Virus record (IMG/VR): IMGVR_UViG_3300027971_000029
Span: 1-64,000 of that record
Source of the DNA: a virus
DNA length: 64,000 nucleotides
Strand: one strand, 5' to 3'
Below the pieces are notes generated by a model that was not told where the DNA came from, made no database searches, and was given only the letters and a program-made list of their open reading frames with translations. The stretch's first letter is position 1. Every line of letters begins with the position of its first letter. Shown here piece after piece: positions 51,760 through 58,647 of this stretch. Both the position numbers and the translations under genes were made by a program.

Positions 51760-52032
51760 TTAAGAAGATTTCTTAGATACTTTTGGTTGTTCCGCAGGAA
51801 TGTTAGACACAAAACCATTAAGCACTTGTGCTTTGGCTATGATATCTACTTCTGAGGGATATGGCGGAAAACCAGGATGGGCTGGTGGGTCTTCGCCTTT
51901 GCTTTTTGAGGTATCGCATTTTGTGGACCAATCATTACTGATTTGTTCACGCTTACCAAAATAATCATCTGATAACATGTCTCTTGCCATTTTTAATAGT
52001 TCGAGACGGATTTCAAAAGGTGTCATTGACAT
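51760..52032 (-). CDS. Conserved phage protein of unknown function
   Basis: This 90-residue protein begins MSMTPFEIRLELLKMARDML, a helical segment typical of small phage proteins. The rest is Ser/Lys/Pro-rich (EDPPAHPGFPPYPSE). The ribosome site AAGGAGA is strong. A TATAAATA box 69 bases upstream and a terminator right after it make it a single-gene late unit. Confidence 0.6.
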   Translation of the reverse strand: MSMTPFEIRLELLKMARDMLSDDYFGKREQISNDWSTKCDTSKSKGEDPPAHPGFPPYPSEVDIIAKAQVLNGFVSNIPAEQPKVSKKSS

Positions 52033-52100
52033 AGATTTCTCCTTGTGTTGTGTAAAGTGTGTAGTGGATTATTTGAATGGGTCCCACCGAACCCATCATC

Positions 52101-52108
52101 TATTTATA
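52101..52108 (-). promoter_or_regulatory. T4-type late promoter box TATAAATA
   Basis: This minus-strand TATAAATA lies just beyond the stop of the outer-membrane gene at 52112 and 69 bases before the ATG at 52032, with a leader of about 63 bases. Confidence 0.75.
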
Positions 52109-52111
52109 CAG

Positions 52112-52549
52112 TTAGAAACTGTATTTGATGCCAGCAGTGATACGGCTACCGTTTTGTGCGGCAACAGAATCTTGTCCTGAAATGTATGTATAGTCAACTA
52201 GACCAGTAACATTTTTCACGATTGGCATACTGAAAGTAGCACCAGCAAGGGCGGCATAGCCATCAGAACCAGTTGCACTGTCAACATACACACCACCAAA
52301 CTTTACACCAACTCCAACTGGTCCAATTTTTGTGATTTGGATTGTGTCGGTCAAACTGTAAAGGTCTGCGGTTGTACTACGATTGAAGCCTAGTGTCAAG
52401 TCTTGTCCAAAAACTTTATCACCCAATGTTAGACCCCAAGCATTTTCTCTGGAACTCAAATTTGTTCCACCATTAACACCAACTTCAACCGCTTGTGCAG
52501 ATGCTACTGCGACCATTAGTGATGCGATAATTGCAATTTTCTTAATCAA
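52112..52549 (-). CDS. Outer-membrane beta-barrel-like protein with signal peptide
   Basis: This 145-residue protein has a signal peptide (MIKKIAIIASLMVAVASAQA, cleavage likely after residue 20). The mature part alternates polar and hydrophobic residues in beta strands (LTLGDKVFGQDLTLGFNRS, VGVGVKFGGVYVDS), and it ends in a C-terminal Phe (GIKYSF), the usual barrel-assembly signal. The start is TTG (preceded by AAGGAGT). It may alter the host surface, as Lom-type proteins are thought to do. It lies immediately after the tmRNA terminator. Confidence 0.75.
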   Translation of the reverse strand: MIKKIAIIASLMVAVASAQAVEVGVNGGTNLSSRENAWGLTLGDKVFGQDLTLGFNRSTTADLYSLTDTIQITKIGPVGVGVKFGGVYVDSATGSDGYAALAGATFSMPIVKNVTGLVDYTYISGQDSVAAQNGSRITAGIKYSF

Positions 52550-52567
52550 AATAAACTCCTTGTTGTA

Positions 52568-52607
52568 AAAAAAATGATAGCTTATTCTGTTACGAGGAAA
52601 GCTATCG
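52568..52607 (-). terminator. Terminator-like hairpin at the tmRNA 3' end
   Basis: The minus strand has GATAGCTT (52600-52607 complement) paired with AAGCTATC (52577-52584 complement), then a run of eight T at 52568-52575. It ends the tmRNA coding piece. The outer-membrane gene starts only 18 bases beyond. Confidence 0.8.
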
Positions 52608-52859
52608 AAACCCTAGGCCGTGTTTAGGCAGCCAATGCGAACTGTGAGTCGTTTGCGTTTACTTTTTTTGCTTGATTAACGGTCATCGCCTACCGTGCTG
52701 TCCACTCTGTTACTTGTTGCCCTGTCGAAACTAGTCTCCCCCATCAAAAAGAACCTACTGAATTACGATGCAGTGGTGATTAATTATTTCACCCTCTAAG
52801 TTCTTTTTGGTGGAGGAGGGGGGATTCGCACCCCCGTCCAGAACACTTTTCTCTTTACT
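52608..52859 (-). ncRNA. ssrA: Circularly permuted (two-piece) tmRNA
   Basis: Read on the minus strand. Acceptor piece first: TGTTCTGGACG, T-stem GGGGG / CCCCC around loop TGCGAAT (52824-52830), acceptor strand CTCCTCC (52812-52818), then ACCA (CCA encoded at 52808-52810). A 65-base intervening loop (52743-52807) closes by AAAAAGAAC against GTTCTTTTT. The coding piece then starts GGGGGAG (52736-52742), which pairs with CTCCTCC, followed by the tRNA-like ACTAGTTTCGACAGGG. The tag frame at 52624-52656 encodes ANDSQFALAA and stop. A helix CAGAGTG (52703-52709) with TGTTCTG (52839-52845) fits P2. Order acceptor-then-coding is the permuted form. The ends are approximate. It rescues stalled ribosomes and tags nascent proteins for ClpXP-type proteases. 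Confidence 0.9.
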
Positions 52860-53537
52860 TCATACAGCAATATCTTGATGTTTCTTCACATAGTAAAGAA
52901 GGTCATCAATGTATTTATGTTTTGTTTCCTCGAATATCTGAGGCAATGTTTCATCATTCACTGCAATAGCTACCACGATTTGTTCGATTGGTAAACCAGT
53001 AATCTCTTCGAACATAATTGCATAAGCACTACATTGCATAAAATAATTTTTGATATGGTCTTTGTCTTTCAACCTGCTTGATGTTTTAAAATCGATGACA
53101 GAAAGTTTTCCTTTCCATTCAGCAATACAATCTACACGACCAGCAACTTTCAATTTATGAGAATACAATGCTTGCTCTAAACAATAGATGTTGCCAATGT
53201 TCTTCATCAATTCAGGTTTCAGTTGAAGAAACATCTCCTTCACATTCGGCATCATCATTTGTATTTTCATATCACTCAATTCATTGAGTAAAAACTTTTC
53301 ACAAACATCATGCACTGAAGTACCACGGCGAGATGCTTGGCTTGATATCTTATTCGCCTGCTCCTCGCCTACTCTCTTACGCCATTCCATGATTGCTTTT
53401 TTATTGTAAGCAGATAGAACAGTGGTGATAGAAGAATACTTCTCACCATTCGGTGTTGTGTATTTTCTTCCAGATTCAGTTGTTACAGCATTTAATTCAA
53501 AATCTAGTTCTGGAAGTTTCACATGGTTAAAAATCAT
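52860..53537 (-). CDS. PD-(D/E)XK (RecB-like) exonuclease
   Basis: This 225-residue protein has the nuclease core: ASRRGTSVHDVCEKFLL at about 68-84, GRVDCIAEWKGKLSVIDFKTS at about 133-153 (the D...D-x-K motif), and QCSAYAIMFEEITGL near 169-183. It is common in marine T4-like phages and probably acts on DNA ends. The stop TGA at 52860-52862 abuts the tmRNA precursor. It overlaps the next gene by 4 bases. Confidence 0.85.
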   Translation of the reverse strand: MIFNHVKLPELDFELNAVTTESGRKYTTPNGEKYSSITTVLSAYNKKAIMEWRKRVGEEQANKISSQASRRGTSVHDVCEKFLLNELSDMKIQMMMPNVKEMFLQLKPELMKNIGNIYCLEQALYSHKLKVAGRVDCIAEWKGKLSVIDFKTSSRLKDKDHIKNYFMQCSAYAIMFEEITGLPIEQIVVAIAVNDETLPQIFEETKHKYIDDLLYYVKKHQDIAV

Positions 53538-53857
53538 GTAGCGCCAACTCTCTTTGTAATTTTATCAACATGCTTTTTAACAATCTCTTGAGTCCTTGCT
53601 TGTTTAATAGATTTCTTACCATAACGGTGACCATGAGGACTTGCTGGATGCGCCTCTGCAACCTTAGATAACACATCTTTGAAACCATCAGGTACCCGAT
53701 TTTGTGTTGAAGTAGAAACACCAGAAACAATTGCTGGCGCTGTCATTACAGGATGAATGTGTGGATTATTTTTTAGATATTCTTCACGCTCTGAAATTTT
53801 CATAAACGATTCAAACTCTTCACCTGTCTCACTATTCAAAAAATTATATGTTGGCAA
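53534..53857 (-). CDS. Conserved phage protein with FmdB-like N-terminus
   Basis: I prefer the TTG start at 53857 (107 residues), with GGAGAC before it, over the longer frame that overlaps the neighbour by 65 bases. The protein then opens (M)PTYNFLNSETGEEFESFM, a form like FmdB-type phage proteins, although the zinc cysteines are absent. A central SEREEYLKNNPHIHPVMT and a Lys-rich C-terminus (KKHVDKITKRVG) follow. Function unknown. Confidence 0.55.
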   Translation of the reverse strand: MPTYNFLNSETGEEFESFMKISEREEYLKNNPHIHPVMTAPAIVSGVSTSTQNRVPDGFKDVLSKVAEAHPASPHGHRYGKKSIKQARTQEIVKKHVDKITKRVGAT

Positions 53858-54398
53858 AATTTGTCTCCGGATACCAAAGAGGAACTGGTCTCTTCTTCCA
53901 CTTCGCAAGATGCGATTTGTTGTTTATATAGTAGTTGCGATAGGATGCAATAGAATCACCAACAATCTTCACTTCATCAGGCATTGCAGGTGTTGGCTCA
54001 GTAAAGTTTCCTCTTGGAATATTATTTGGTCGAACCTCTAATGCCCAAACAAGTTTTTCGCAAGCATGTTTTTTACCATAGCGATATGTGTATTCTTCAA
54101 GAAGAGATTCGAACATTTCGAATAACCAAGAATAATTTTTATCGCTTTGCCTTACCCAAACTGCTGAAGGATGATTGATATGAGTGGAAGCATAAAGCAA
54201 CTTATCACGATTATCATAAAGAACATATCGGCTTTGCTTTCGACCAGTGTCAGAATGGCCGACAACGATAGTACCATCAAGCACACGATGAGCAGTAGAA
54301 AGTAATTGAGCATATTCTAAAATCATTTTGACCACATGCTTATCGTTATGCATTTCTGCACACTTAGTCACATCATGGTCGAGGTAAAAAATATTCAC
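53844..54398 (-). CDS. Conserved T4-like protein of unknown function
   Basis: This 184-residue protein matches a conserved marine T4-like family: MNIFYLDHDVTKCAEMHNDK, HVVKMILEYAQLLSTAHRVL at about 21-40, ASTHINHPSAVWVRQSDKNY at about 70-89, and a C-terminal SIASYRNYYINNKSHLAKWK. The tail of the gene overlaps the next start. Enzyme-like residues (His, Asp, Tyr) are conserved, but the activity is unknown. Confidence 0.7.
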   Translation of the reverse strand: MNIFYLDHDVTKCAEMHNDKHVVKMILEYAQLLSTAHRVLDGTIVVGHSDTGRKQSRYVLYDNRDKLLYASTHINHPSAVWVRQSDKNYSWLFEMFESLLEEYTYRYGKKHACEKLVWALEVRPNNIPRGNFTEPTPAMPDEVKIVGDSIASYRNYYINNKSHLAKWKKRPVPLWYPETNFANI

Positions 54399-54401
54399 GG
54401 T

Positions 54402-54761
54402 TTAATCCCATCTGCGGTGGTCTTCTGCTACATGTTCCCAACCATCGTATTCACTGATATGCCATTTAACATTATCAGGAATTTCAACGACAGCAAGTTC
54501 GGATGCCCAATTATTTGCGGCTTCACCCATCTCTTCAACTACAGCAACCAAATCTTCATCGGCACGATTTTCGTAAAGGTCATATGCGCTGATATAGAAA
54601 CTTTCATCACCAACATGTCCTTCTTGGAAATATGTGGAGCCAAAAACTTGAGAATCAGATGTTTTCTTTTCCCACTTCACACCCTTGCGGTCAAGCAATT
54701 TCTCTAAAGCCTCTTCGGAAAGACCAAAGCCGCCATGACATCTATTGATTACTACTTTCAT
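54402..54761 (-). CDS. Conserved phage protein of unknown function
   Basis: This 119-residue protein opens MKVVINRCHGGFGLSEEALE, a widespread phage family opening, and has ELAVVEIPDNVKWHISEYDG at about 88-107 and a C-terminal HVAEDHRRWD. It lies four bases from its upstream neighbour. No function is known. Confidence 0.7.
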   Translation of the reverse strand: MKVVINRCHGGFGLSEEALEKLLDRKGVKWEKKTSDSQVFGSTYFQEGHVGDESFYISAYDLYENRADEDLVAVVEEMGEAANNWASELAVVEIPDNVKWHISEYDGWEHVAEDHRRWD

Positions 54762-54765
54762 AATT

Positions 54766-55083
54766 TCATTCCTTCAATGGACAGTGTTCATCATAACACA
54801 TACTATCACCAAGTTCACCTCTTGTCAAGCCACATCTGCCGCAGAGTTCATTAGGACTTTTATATTCTTGATATTCCTCTGTTGGAGGATCAAAGTCAGG
54901 TATCTCACCATAGTATTCTTCATCAGACACAAAATCTAAAGTGCCTGAAAAATGAAAACCAGACCCACGCAAAAACATTTCAAATTGTTCTAAAATATCT
55001 GGAAGATAATCTGCACTGAATTCAACAGTTGTTTCGGCACTGCGACCAGAGATGTTGTCAATTTGTTTAAAGATATATTTCAT
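54766..55083 (-). CDS. Conserved small protein with zinc-ribbon-like cysteines
   Basis: I place the start at ATG 55083, with GGAGAT four bases upstream, giving 105 residues (MKYIFKQIDNISGRSA). The C-terminus has CGRCGLTRGELGDSMCYDEHC, a possible zinc site (C..C...C...C). The middle is acidic (PDFDPPTEEYQEY). It lies just after a terminator at 55096-55128. Function is unknown. Confidence 0.6.
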   Translation of the reverse strand: MKYIFKQIDNISGRSAETTVEFSADYLPDILEQFEMFLRGSGFHFSGTLDFVSDEEYYGEIPDFDPPTEEYQEYKSPNELCGRCGLTRGELGDSMCYDEHCPLKE

Positions 55084-55095
55084 ATAAATCTCCAA

Positions 55096-55128
55096 AAATA
55101 AAAAAATAGGTCTACGGTTAGTAGACCT
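55096..55128 (-). terminator. Rho-independent terminator
   Basis: The minus-strand hairpin AGGTCTAC / GTAGACCT with a 5-base loop (55108-55128) is followed by a T-rich run (55096-55107). It closes the transcript of the 55148-55534 gene. Confidence 0.8.
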
Positions 55129-55147
55129 CTAGACCTTGTGAAAAAAA

Positions 55148-55534
55148 TTAAGAGGTCTGTTCTGCCGTAGCAGTTTCAGTAACTGTCTCAACAGTTTCGG
55201 TAGCGGTTTCTTGAGCACCAAGGTCTGCAAGTTTCTTCACAGATTTAGTTTTGGCTTTAGCAACAGTTGTGCTAATACCACGCTTGGCAAGATACTTTGT
55301 CATTTCATCGACATTCATAAGTTGGTATGCAGTTACCTTGCGACCATCTTTAAATGCTTTGATGACACCGCCGCCAAGGGCTTTGATACACCAAATATAA
55401 GTTGAAAGACGATACACTTCAAGTTCATTACTCAAAGTTGCGGCAACTTCTTCTTTAGAAATTTCTTTGCCACTAATCATTGTAACGAGCAATTTCTCCC
55501 AGACTTTGGGATCAGTTTGTTTACCACGAGCCAT
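55148..55534 (-). CDS. Conserved basic protein, possible DNA-binding
   Basis: This 128-residue protein begins MARGKQTDPKVWEKLLVTMI, then EEVAATLSNELEVYRLSTYI and IKAFKDGRKVTAYQLMN at about 58-74. The N-terminal region resembles a winged-helix or helix-turn-helix fold; the C-terminus is Thr/Glu-rich. Own promoter at 55566-55594, own terminator at 55096. It looks like an early regulatory gene, but this is inference. Confidence 0.6.
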   Translation of the reverse strand: MARGKQTDPKVWEKLLVTMISGKEISKEEVAATLSNELEVYRLSTYIWCIKALGGGVIKAFKDGRKVTAYQLMNVDEMTKYLAKRGISTTVAKAKTKSVKKLADLGAQETATETVETVTETATAEQTS

Positions 55535-55565
55535 TTAGACACCTCACATAGTTAATAATACACAC

Positions 55566-55594
55566 ATCATAACACAACGAAACCGCTTTGTCAA
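55566..55594 (-). promoter_or_regulatory. Host-type promoter TTGACA-N17-TATGAT
   Basis: The -35 box TTGACA is at 55589-55594 and the -10 box TATGAT at 55566-55571 on the minus strand. It stands about 32 bases before the ATG of the 55148-55534 gene, and the bases before the -10 box are TTGTGT. Confidence 0.8.
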
Positions 55595-55626
55595 CAGTCT
55601 CGCCACAATATTGCCCATTAGAGCAA

Positions 55627-55815
55627 TTACTTAAAGATACCATATTCGATAGCATCTTCATCATACGATTGGCTGGCATACATCATCATGTTATGCTCTG
55701 CCATTGAAATTTCAAACTGTTCAAGTTCGAAAGCATTCCAATAATCTTCAACTGCCTGAGCCTTTTCTGAGGCAGATACTTCATTAAGACATTCATTCAC
55801 TTCTTCGAAAGACAT
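55627..55815 (-). CDS. Small acidic protein
   Basis: I use the ATG at 55815 (62 residues; GGAGTTTATT before it). The protein reads MSFEEVNECLNEVSASEKAQ, then EDYWNAFELEQFEISMAEHN and a C-terminal EDAIEYGIFK. It is strongly acidic and helical. Small acidic early proteins of this kind can bind host enzymes. Function is unknown. Own promoter at 55845-55873. Confidence 0.6.
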   Translation of the reverse strand: MSFEEVNECLNEVSASEKAQAVEDYWNAFELEQFEISMAEHNMMMYASQSYDEDAIEYGIFK

Positions 55816-55844
55816 AATAAACTCCAATCAATTGAACATAGTCA

Positions 55845-55873
55845 ACTATAACACACTTTGGTGCAAATGTCAA
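55845..55873 (-). promoter_or_regulatory. Host-type promoter TTGACA-N17-TATAGT
   Basis: The -35 box TTGACA is at 55868-55873 and the -10 box TATAGT at 55845-55850 (17 bases apart). The bases before the -10 box are GTGTGT, as at the 55566 promoter. It reads toward the gene at 55815. Confidence 0.78.
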
Positions 55874-55876
55874 GCA

Positions 55877-56221
55877 CTATCTTCGCATGTTTGCCTGGTC
55901 TTTTGCATCATCTTTGCTAAAGATTGGCACAGCATTACTTTTGTGCAAAGTGCCAATACCTAGCATGGCATCACCAGTGTACACAGGTTTTGATTTTAGA
56001 GTGCCGCCATTGAATCCAGTGTTCAATGACGGATAACGAGACAAATCACGCTCAGGTGGAATGTAAGTTTTTGGTGGAATGTATGGTGTGAAAGATTTAG
56101 ACTTTTTAGTCTTCACTTTACCATACTTTTTTTCAAGCGATGACAACCACTCTTGGTGTTGTTCAGCTTGTTTTTTCGGTGTCTTTTTTTTCTTAGACCG
56201 ATTGTCAACATAAATCATCAT
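55877..56221 (-). CDS. Conserved T4-like protein with TPYIPP motif
   Basis: This 114-residue protein reads MMIYVDNRSKKKKTPKKQAE, QHQEWLSSLEKKYGKVKTKK, then FTPYIPPKTYIPPERDLSRY at about 44-63 and MLGIGTLHKSNAVPIFSKDD at about 86-105, ending KDQANMRR. It is a widespread protein of marine T4-like phages. The protein is basic. Function unknown. It overlaps tusA by 4 bases. Confidence 0.75.
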   Translation of the reverse strand: MMIYVDNRSKKKKTPKKQAEQHQEWLSSLEKKYGKVKTKKSKSFTPYIPPKTYIPPERDLSRYPSLNTGFNGGTLKSKPVYTGDAMLGIGTLHKSNAVPIFSKDDAKDQANMRR

Positions 56222-56436
56222 TTTGCCGTGACCTCATATTTTTGATAACCAACAAAATCTTCTTTTGTGTTCAGAATTATATCAGCCTGAAAGCAAAAAC
56301 GCAAGAAGTCTTTTTCAAAATCTTGGTCATCTGCCAAAATAGAAAGTTGTTCGCCCGAATTCATTTTATTGAGTTTCATGCGAACCTTCAGGATGGGAAT
56401 GGGACACTTCAGTCCACGACAATCAATTGAATGCAT
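56218..56436 (-). CDS. TusA/SirA-family sulfur carrier-like protein
   Basis: This 72-residue protein has the family motif DCRGLKCPIPILKVRMKL at about 5-22, with the CPxP cysteine at residue 11, and a beta core (EQLSILADDQDFEKDFLRFC at about 29-48). In bacteria TusA passes sulfur to tRNA thiolation and molybdenum cofactor pathways. It is at full family length, so it is probably functional. It is an auxiliary metabolic gene candidate, overlapping the gene upstream by 14 bases and the one downstream by 4. Confidence 0.85.
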   Translation of the reverse strand: MHSIDCRGLKCPIPILKVRMKLNKMNSGEQLSILADDQDFEKDFLRFCFQADIILNTKEDFVGYQKYEVTAK

Positions 56437-56581
56437 TAGGTTTTGTAACAGACCAGTACATCAATGCAAGACCAACCATGCACATAGCTAGTTCGCCAAG
56501 CAAATTAGAGTCAGCAGGTGCATTGTCGATACCACCAACAGCACCGAAAACAATGAAAAGACCGAGAAAAAATCGTATCAT
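56423..56581 (-). CDS. Small membrane protein
   Basis: This 52-residue protein reads MIRFFLGLFIVFGAVGGIDN, then APADSNLLGELAMCMVGLAL and MYWSVTKPNAFN. It has two likely membrane helices (3-17 and 30-45). It is preceded by AAGGAG and overlaps the TusA start by 14 bases. Small two-helix proteins with this opening are common in marine T4-like phages. The function is unknown. Confidence 0.7.
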   Translation of the reverse strand: MIRFFLGLFIVFGAVGGIDNAPADSNLLGELAMCMVGLALMYWSVTKPNAFN

Positions 56582-56614
56582 GGAAAACTCCTTCTTTATT
56601 CAGATTACAGATAC

Positions 56615-56643
56615 ATTATGACACATCTGGAACCGTTTGTCAA
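56615..56643 (-). promoter_or_regulatory. Host-type promoter TTGACA-N17-CATAAT
   Basis: The -35 box TTGACA is at 56638-56643 and the -10 box CATAAT at 56615-56620, 17 bases apart. The bases before the -10 box are TGTGT. It reads toward the membrane protein, TusA and the next gene. Confidence 0.82.
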
Positions 56644-56654
56644 GTGCTTTTCCT

Positions 56655-56677
56655 AAAAAAAGTTGTTTAAAAACAAC
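56655..56677 (-). terminator. Rho-independent terminator
   Basis: The minus-strand hairpin GTTGTT / AACAAC (loop of four) at 56662-56677 is followed by seven T at 56655-56661. It separates the upstream genes (from 64000 down to 56772) from the promoter at 56615. Confidence 0.75.
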
Positions 56678-56771
56678 AACATACAACAGTGGAAATGCGG
56701 TTTTGGGCCGTTTTTCCGCTTGGCTAGGGTCAGAGTCTCAGTGGACAGCTAAAAGCCGCCTAAAAGAGGTT
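56678..56771 (-). other. GC-richer noncoding stretch, possible small RNA
   Basis: No open frame of useful length fits this 94-base stretch. It contains GCGG / CCGC flanking an A-rich loop with GGCC, and a pair of CTTTTAG repeats around GGCGG on the minus strand. It is more GC-rich than its surroundings. A structured RNA or a leader/attenuator element is possible, but nothing else supports it. Confidence 0.3.
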
Positions 56772-56957
56772 CTAGCCGTGCAGGACTTGAGGTTTTGAAG
56801 ATGAATTTGCCGAAGTGTCTTCACGCATATCTTCTTCAAATTCTTGCAATCTTAATTGTTGCAATCTATGTTTGATTTCAGCATTATTTTTTTGCTGAGT
56901 CTCTAACAATTCTTCAAGTTCTCTAATTTCTTGTTTGATTTTAGAAAGAAAGGTCAT
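56772..56957 (-). CDS. Small coiled-coil protein
   Basis: I use the ATG at 56957 (61 residues; AGGAAAAAACAT before it). The protein reads MTFLSKIKQEIRELEELLET, then QQKNNAEIKHRLQQLRLQEF, clear heptads of a coiled coil, then an acidic Ser-rich tail. It may be a small assembly or regulatory protein. Function unknown. Confidence 0.6.
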   Translation of the reverse strand: MTFLSKIKQEIRELEELLETQQKNNAEIKHRLQQLRLQEFEEDMREDTSANSSSKPQVLHG

Positions 56958-57102
56958 ATGTTTTTTCCTGTTTATAAAGTCTGTATGTGGCTTTATCTTG
57001 TTGCTTTTTATGATTTGTGTTAGGTTTGAATTGTTGACTATCAGAATCATTTTTTCGATTCTTGTTCTTTGGTTTCCTAACAACCTGCTGATTTGAAATC
57101 AT
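56941..57102 (-). CDS. Small basic protein
   Basis: This 53-residue frame (MISNQQVVRKPKNKNRKNDS, then QQFKPNTNHKKQQDKATYRL) is highly basic. It has a very strong ribosome site (AGGAGGCG) placed right after the clpP stop, about 10 bases before the ATG. It overlaps the next gene start by 17 bases. It may bind nucleic acid; this is a guess from charge. Confidence 0.5.
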   Translation of the reverse strand: MISNQQVVRKPKNKNRKNDSDSQQFKPNTNHKKQQDKATYRLYKQEKTYDLSF

Positions 57103-57119
57103 TGAAGTTTTGCGCCTCC

Positions 57120-57695
57120 TTAAAGAATGCTATCCGCCACTCCAAGACTGATTAGTTGTTCGGCTTTGAGCCACGAGTCAGTCGGCGGTAACAATTTATT
57201 CTTGACTGTTTTTACATCAAGACCAGTTGCATCACATAGAATGTCGACCATGCGCTGATTACATAGGTCGGCTTCTTTCATGTGAGCCTTTATGTCATGG
57301 TACTTTCCTTCTGCCTCTTCGGAAAATTGATGACACATAATTCCTGTATTTTTTGAGATGATTCTTTCACCACGAGTTCCTGCTGAGAAGATGAGGAATG
57401 CCGCAGAGAAAATTGAACCAATGCCGATTGTTCTAATTGGGTACTTTGATTGTTTCATAACATCAATCAAAGCAAATGCTTGATACAAGTCACCGCCGCC
57501 TGAATTAACATACAGTGTCAAAATCTTACCTTCTTCTTCTTTGAAGTTCTCATAGGTAATCCATTCGATAGCTTCACGAATGTTAAATTCATCAATCTCA
57601 CCGCTGAGAAAAAAGATGTGGTTTTCAAGTAGACTGTGCCCAATAAGTTCACTTGGGCTGATAACTTCGTTATCTTTCTTTTTAGTTGTCGCCAT
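57120..57695 (-). CDS. clpP: ClpP-like serine protease
   Basis: This 191-residue protein (start ATG 57695; an upstream ATG at 57713 is possible) has the ClpP fold: LTLYVNSGGGDLYQAFALID at about 59-78, GIGSIFSAAFLIFSAGTRGE at about 91-110 with Ser97, and NTGIMCHQFS with His122. Asp173 is in LLPPTDSWLK. The full catalytic triad is in register. No ClpX partner is seen here. ClpP-type proteases also occur as prohead proteases, but this one lies far from the head genes, among early metabolism genes. Confidence 0.88.
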   Translation of the reverse strand: MATTKKKDNEVISPSELIGHSLLENHIFFLSGEIDEFNIREAIEWITYENFKEEEGKILTLYVNSGGGDLYQAFALIDVMKQSKYPIRTIGIGSIFSAAFLIFSAGTRGERIISKNTGIMCHQFSEEAEGKYHDIKAHMKEADLCNQRMVDILCDATGLDVKTVKNKLLPPTDSWLKAEQLISLGVADSIL

Positions 57696-58647
57696 GTTTA
57701 AGGTGCCAATCATATGCAGTTGAAATAATGTTTTCTAAATTAAATTTTGAAGTAAAGTTGAGAAGTTCCTGCGCCTTGCTTATGTTGGATACAAGCATGG
57801 CAGGGTCGCCCGCACGGCGTGGACCGTAGGTGATGTTAACTTTCTGACCTGTCACTTTTTCAATAGTATCTACAATTTGTTTGTTCGAACATCCTGTGCC
57901 CGAACCAATGTTAAAAATATCACTCTTCTGGTTTTTCAAAAGATACTCAGCACTTGCCACATGTGCATCGGCAACATCTGAAACATGAATAAAGTCTCTG
58001 ATGCAAGTTCCGTCCGGAGTTTCATAGTCATCACCATAGAGTGTAAAGTTATTTAGATTCTGAAGAATTCTAGGAATCAAATGCGTTTCTGGTTCGTGAT
58101 TCTCACCCATCTCACCATCAGGGTCTGCACCACCGACATTGAAATATCTCAAGCAAATTGAATTGATATTCTCTTTCTGCATGTCAGTGAGTATTTGCTC
58201 ACACATTAATTTGTTGCGACCATAAACACTTGTTGGATGACATTCATCAGTTTCAAGAAACTTTTGATTGCCGCTACCATAGACACCAGCACTTGATGAG
58301 AACACAATATTTTTTACATGATGAATTGCCATCTCATTTAGCAGATTGATTGTGCCAGCAACATTCACATCATAATATTCACTTGGATATACCTCACTTG
58401 TGCCAACTTCAATCAAACCTGCTAAATGAAACACTGTATCGATTTTAACTTTACCAAAAAGAAAACTTAGTTCAGGCGCACGAATATCACACGGATAAAA
58501 CATATCAGTATATTCATGTGTTTGTGATTTTGATTTTGAATCAACAACGATAGTTCGCCAACCAGCTTTTTTCAATGCTTTGGTTACATGCGAACCGATA
58601 TAGCCGTAACCGCCAGTAATCAGTGCAGTCTTCATTTCTGATGCCAT
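57682..58647 (-). CDS. galE: UDP-glucose 4-epimerase-like (GalE) NAD-dependent epimerase
   Basis: This 321-residue protein has the nucleotide-binding glycine-rich motif TGGYGYIGSH at about 11-20, the catalytic SSSAGVYG (Ser118-119) with YGRNK (Tyr142, Lys146), and RYFNVGGADPDGEMGENHEP at about 167-186, followed by GSGTGCSNKQIVDTIE. It probably interconverts UDP-sugars for surface glycans or DNA modification. The ATG at 58647 has AAGGGAA before it; an ATGA overlap start at 58635 (317 residues) is the alternative. Confidence 0.88.
   Translation of the reverse strand: MASEMKTALITGGYGYIGSHVTKALKKAGWRTIVVDSKSKSQTHEYTDMFYPCDIRAPELSFLFGKVKIDTVFHLAGLIEVGTSEVYPSEYYDVNVAGTINLLNEMAIHHVKNIVFSSSAGVYGSGNQKFLETDECHPTSVYGRNKLMCEQILTDMQKENINSICLRYFNVGGADPDGEMGENHEPETHLIPRILQNLNNFTLYGDDYETPDGTCIRDFIHVSDVADAHVASAEYLLKNQKSDIFNIGSGTGCSNKQIVDTIEKVTGQKVNITYGPRRAGDPAMLVSNISKAQELLNFTSKFNLENIISTAYDWHLKHGDN

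Noticed and set aside
52801-52860. A stand-alone tRNA gene suggested by the T-arm and CCA
   Set aside because: There is no anticodon arm or D-arm next to it, and the matching 5' acceptor strand lies downstream with a tag frame; the tmRNA reading explains all parts.
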